Positions 6,063 through 6,351 of a DNA stretch of 6,351 bases are shown in pieces (positions within the stretch are counted from its first letter, which is position 1; each line of letters begins with the position of its first letter). This DNA comes from CAIYEO01 sp037139575 (GTDB lineage: Bacteria; Patescibacteriota; Saccharimonadia; Saccharimonadales; UBA4665). Below the pieces are notes generated by a model that ran no database searches, was not told the DNA's origin, and saw only the letters and a list, made by a program, of their open reading frames with translations. The stretch is from contig JBAXGD010000023.1 of the NCBI GenBank assembly GCA_037139575.1, forward strand, positions 1 through 6,351, written 5' to 3'. The translations under genes and the position numbers were made by a program.

Positions 6063-6351
6063 ATGCTACCAAGTGACAAAACACGTGTTAGCGGGGGTAA
6101 TAATACAACAGAACCTCGTAGCGACAAGAACCAGAATGGCCGGCTTTCTACAGGAGAGCAGGTTCCGTTTATGGCCGATAATAATTCCTTACAGTCTCTA
6201 AATGTCAGTCAAGAAAAGATTTCCGCATCTGTTGCCAACACGCCAATTTCAGACATATCGGGCATAAACTACTCCAACGCCTCAACCAAGCAAGATGCTC
6301 CTAAACCTAAAAACAAAGGCCTAGGCAAAACCCTAGCTTTTGGATCCTTAG
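6063..6351 (+). CDS. Unrecognised protein, N-terminal low-complexity part, truncated by the window end
   Basis: An open frame starts at ATG 6063 and continues to the window edge, giving at least 96 residues. TAGGGG (6048-6053) nine bases upstream is a good ribosome binding site. The visible part is hydrophilic and rich in Asn, Ser, Thr, Gln and Lys, with no hydrophobic segment and no cysteine, so it is probably disordered. It ends in a Lys-rich stretch (K-P-K-N-K-G-L-G-K) just before the edge, which might precede a membrane helix, but that part is not visible. Codon third positions hold visibly more C than in the atp-like genes. No family can be named. Whether it works with the ATPase cannot be judged from position alone, since it has its own promoter. 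Confidence 0.7.
   Translation, partial: MLPSDKTRVSGGNNTTEPRSDKNQNGRLSTGEQVPFMADNNSLQSLNVSQEKISASVANTPISDISGINYSNASTKQDAPKPKNKGLGKTLAFGSL

Noticed and set aside
1..6351. CRISPR array, insertion sequence or integration site next to the tRNA
   Set aside because: No regularly spaced repeats, no transposase or integrase, and no second copy of the tRNA 3' end were seen in the window.

Overview
The window runs from the 3' part of a tRNA-Val gene through a compact seven-gene cluster on the + strand to the start of one further + strand gene. The organism looks like a small-genome, AT-rich bacterium, possibly Candidate Phyla Radiation / Saccharibacteria-like. That guess rests on low GC, tight overlapping genes, Shine-Dalgarno-led starts and divergent short subunits, and no marker gene here proves it. 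All tryptophans I checked use TGG and no long frame contains an internal TGA, which argues against a mycoplasma-type code.

Layout: 1-55 is tRNA-Val(UAC), cut by the window edge. 56-132 is an AT-rich leader with weak promoter-like elements. 133-5935 is an operon in the order c-like, b, delta, alpha, gamma, beta, epsilon. 5936-6062 is an intergenic gap with a convincing sigma-70-type promoter. 6063-6351 is the N-terminal part of an unrecognised, low-complexity protein that runs off the window.

The operon is clearly derived from an F1Fo ATP synthase, and the F1 catalytic core looks active: the beta P-loop, catalytic Glu and Walker B Asp and the alpha arginine finger are intact. A rotor shaft (gamma, epsilon) and a peripheral stalk (b, delta) are also encoded. 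The membrane part is abnormal. No subunit a gene lies in the cluster. The only c-like hairpin has the RNP polar loop but a valine where the ion-binding carboxylate should be, and no Asp or Glu anywhere in the hairpin. That hairpin is fused behind a signal peptide and an exported domain of about 180 residues.

The simplest reading is a rotary ATPase uncoupled from ion flow, whose ring would carry exported domains on the outer face of the membrane. It would be conceptually similar to, but built differently from, the F1-like ATPases of mycoplasmas. This is inference. Further oddities point the same way: beta has lost its adenine-pocket aromatics and its usual C-terminal segment, and epsilon lacks its C-terminal helical domain.
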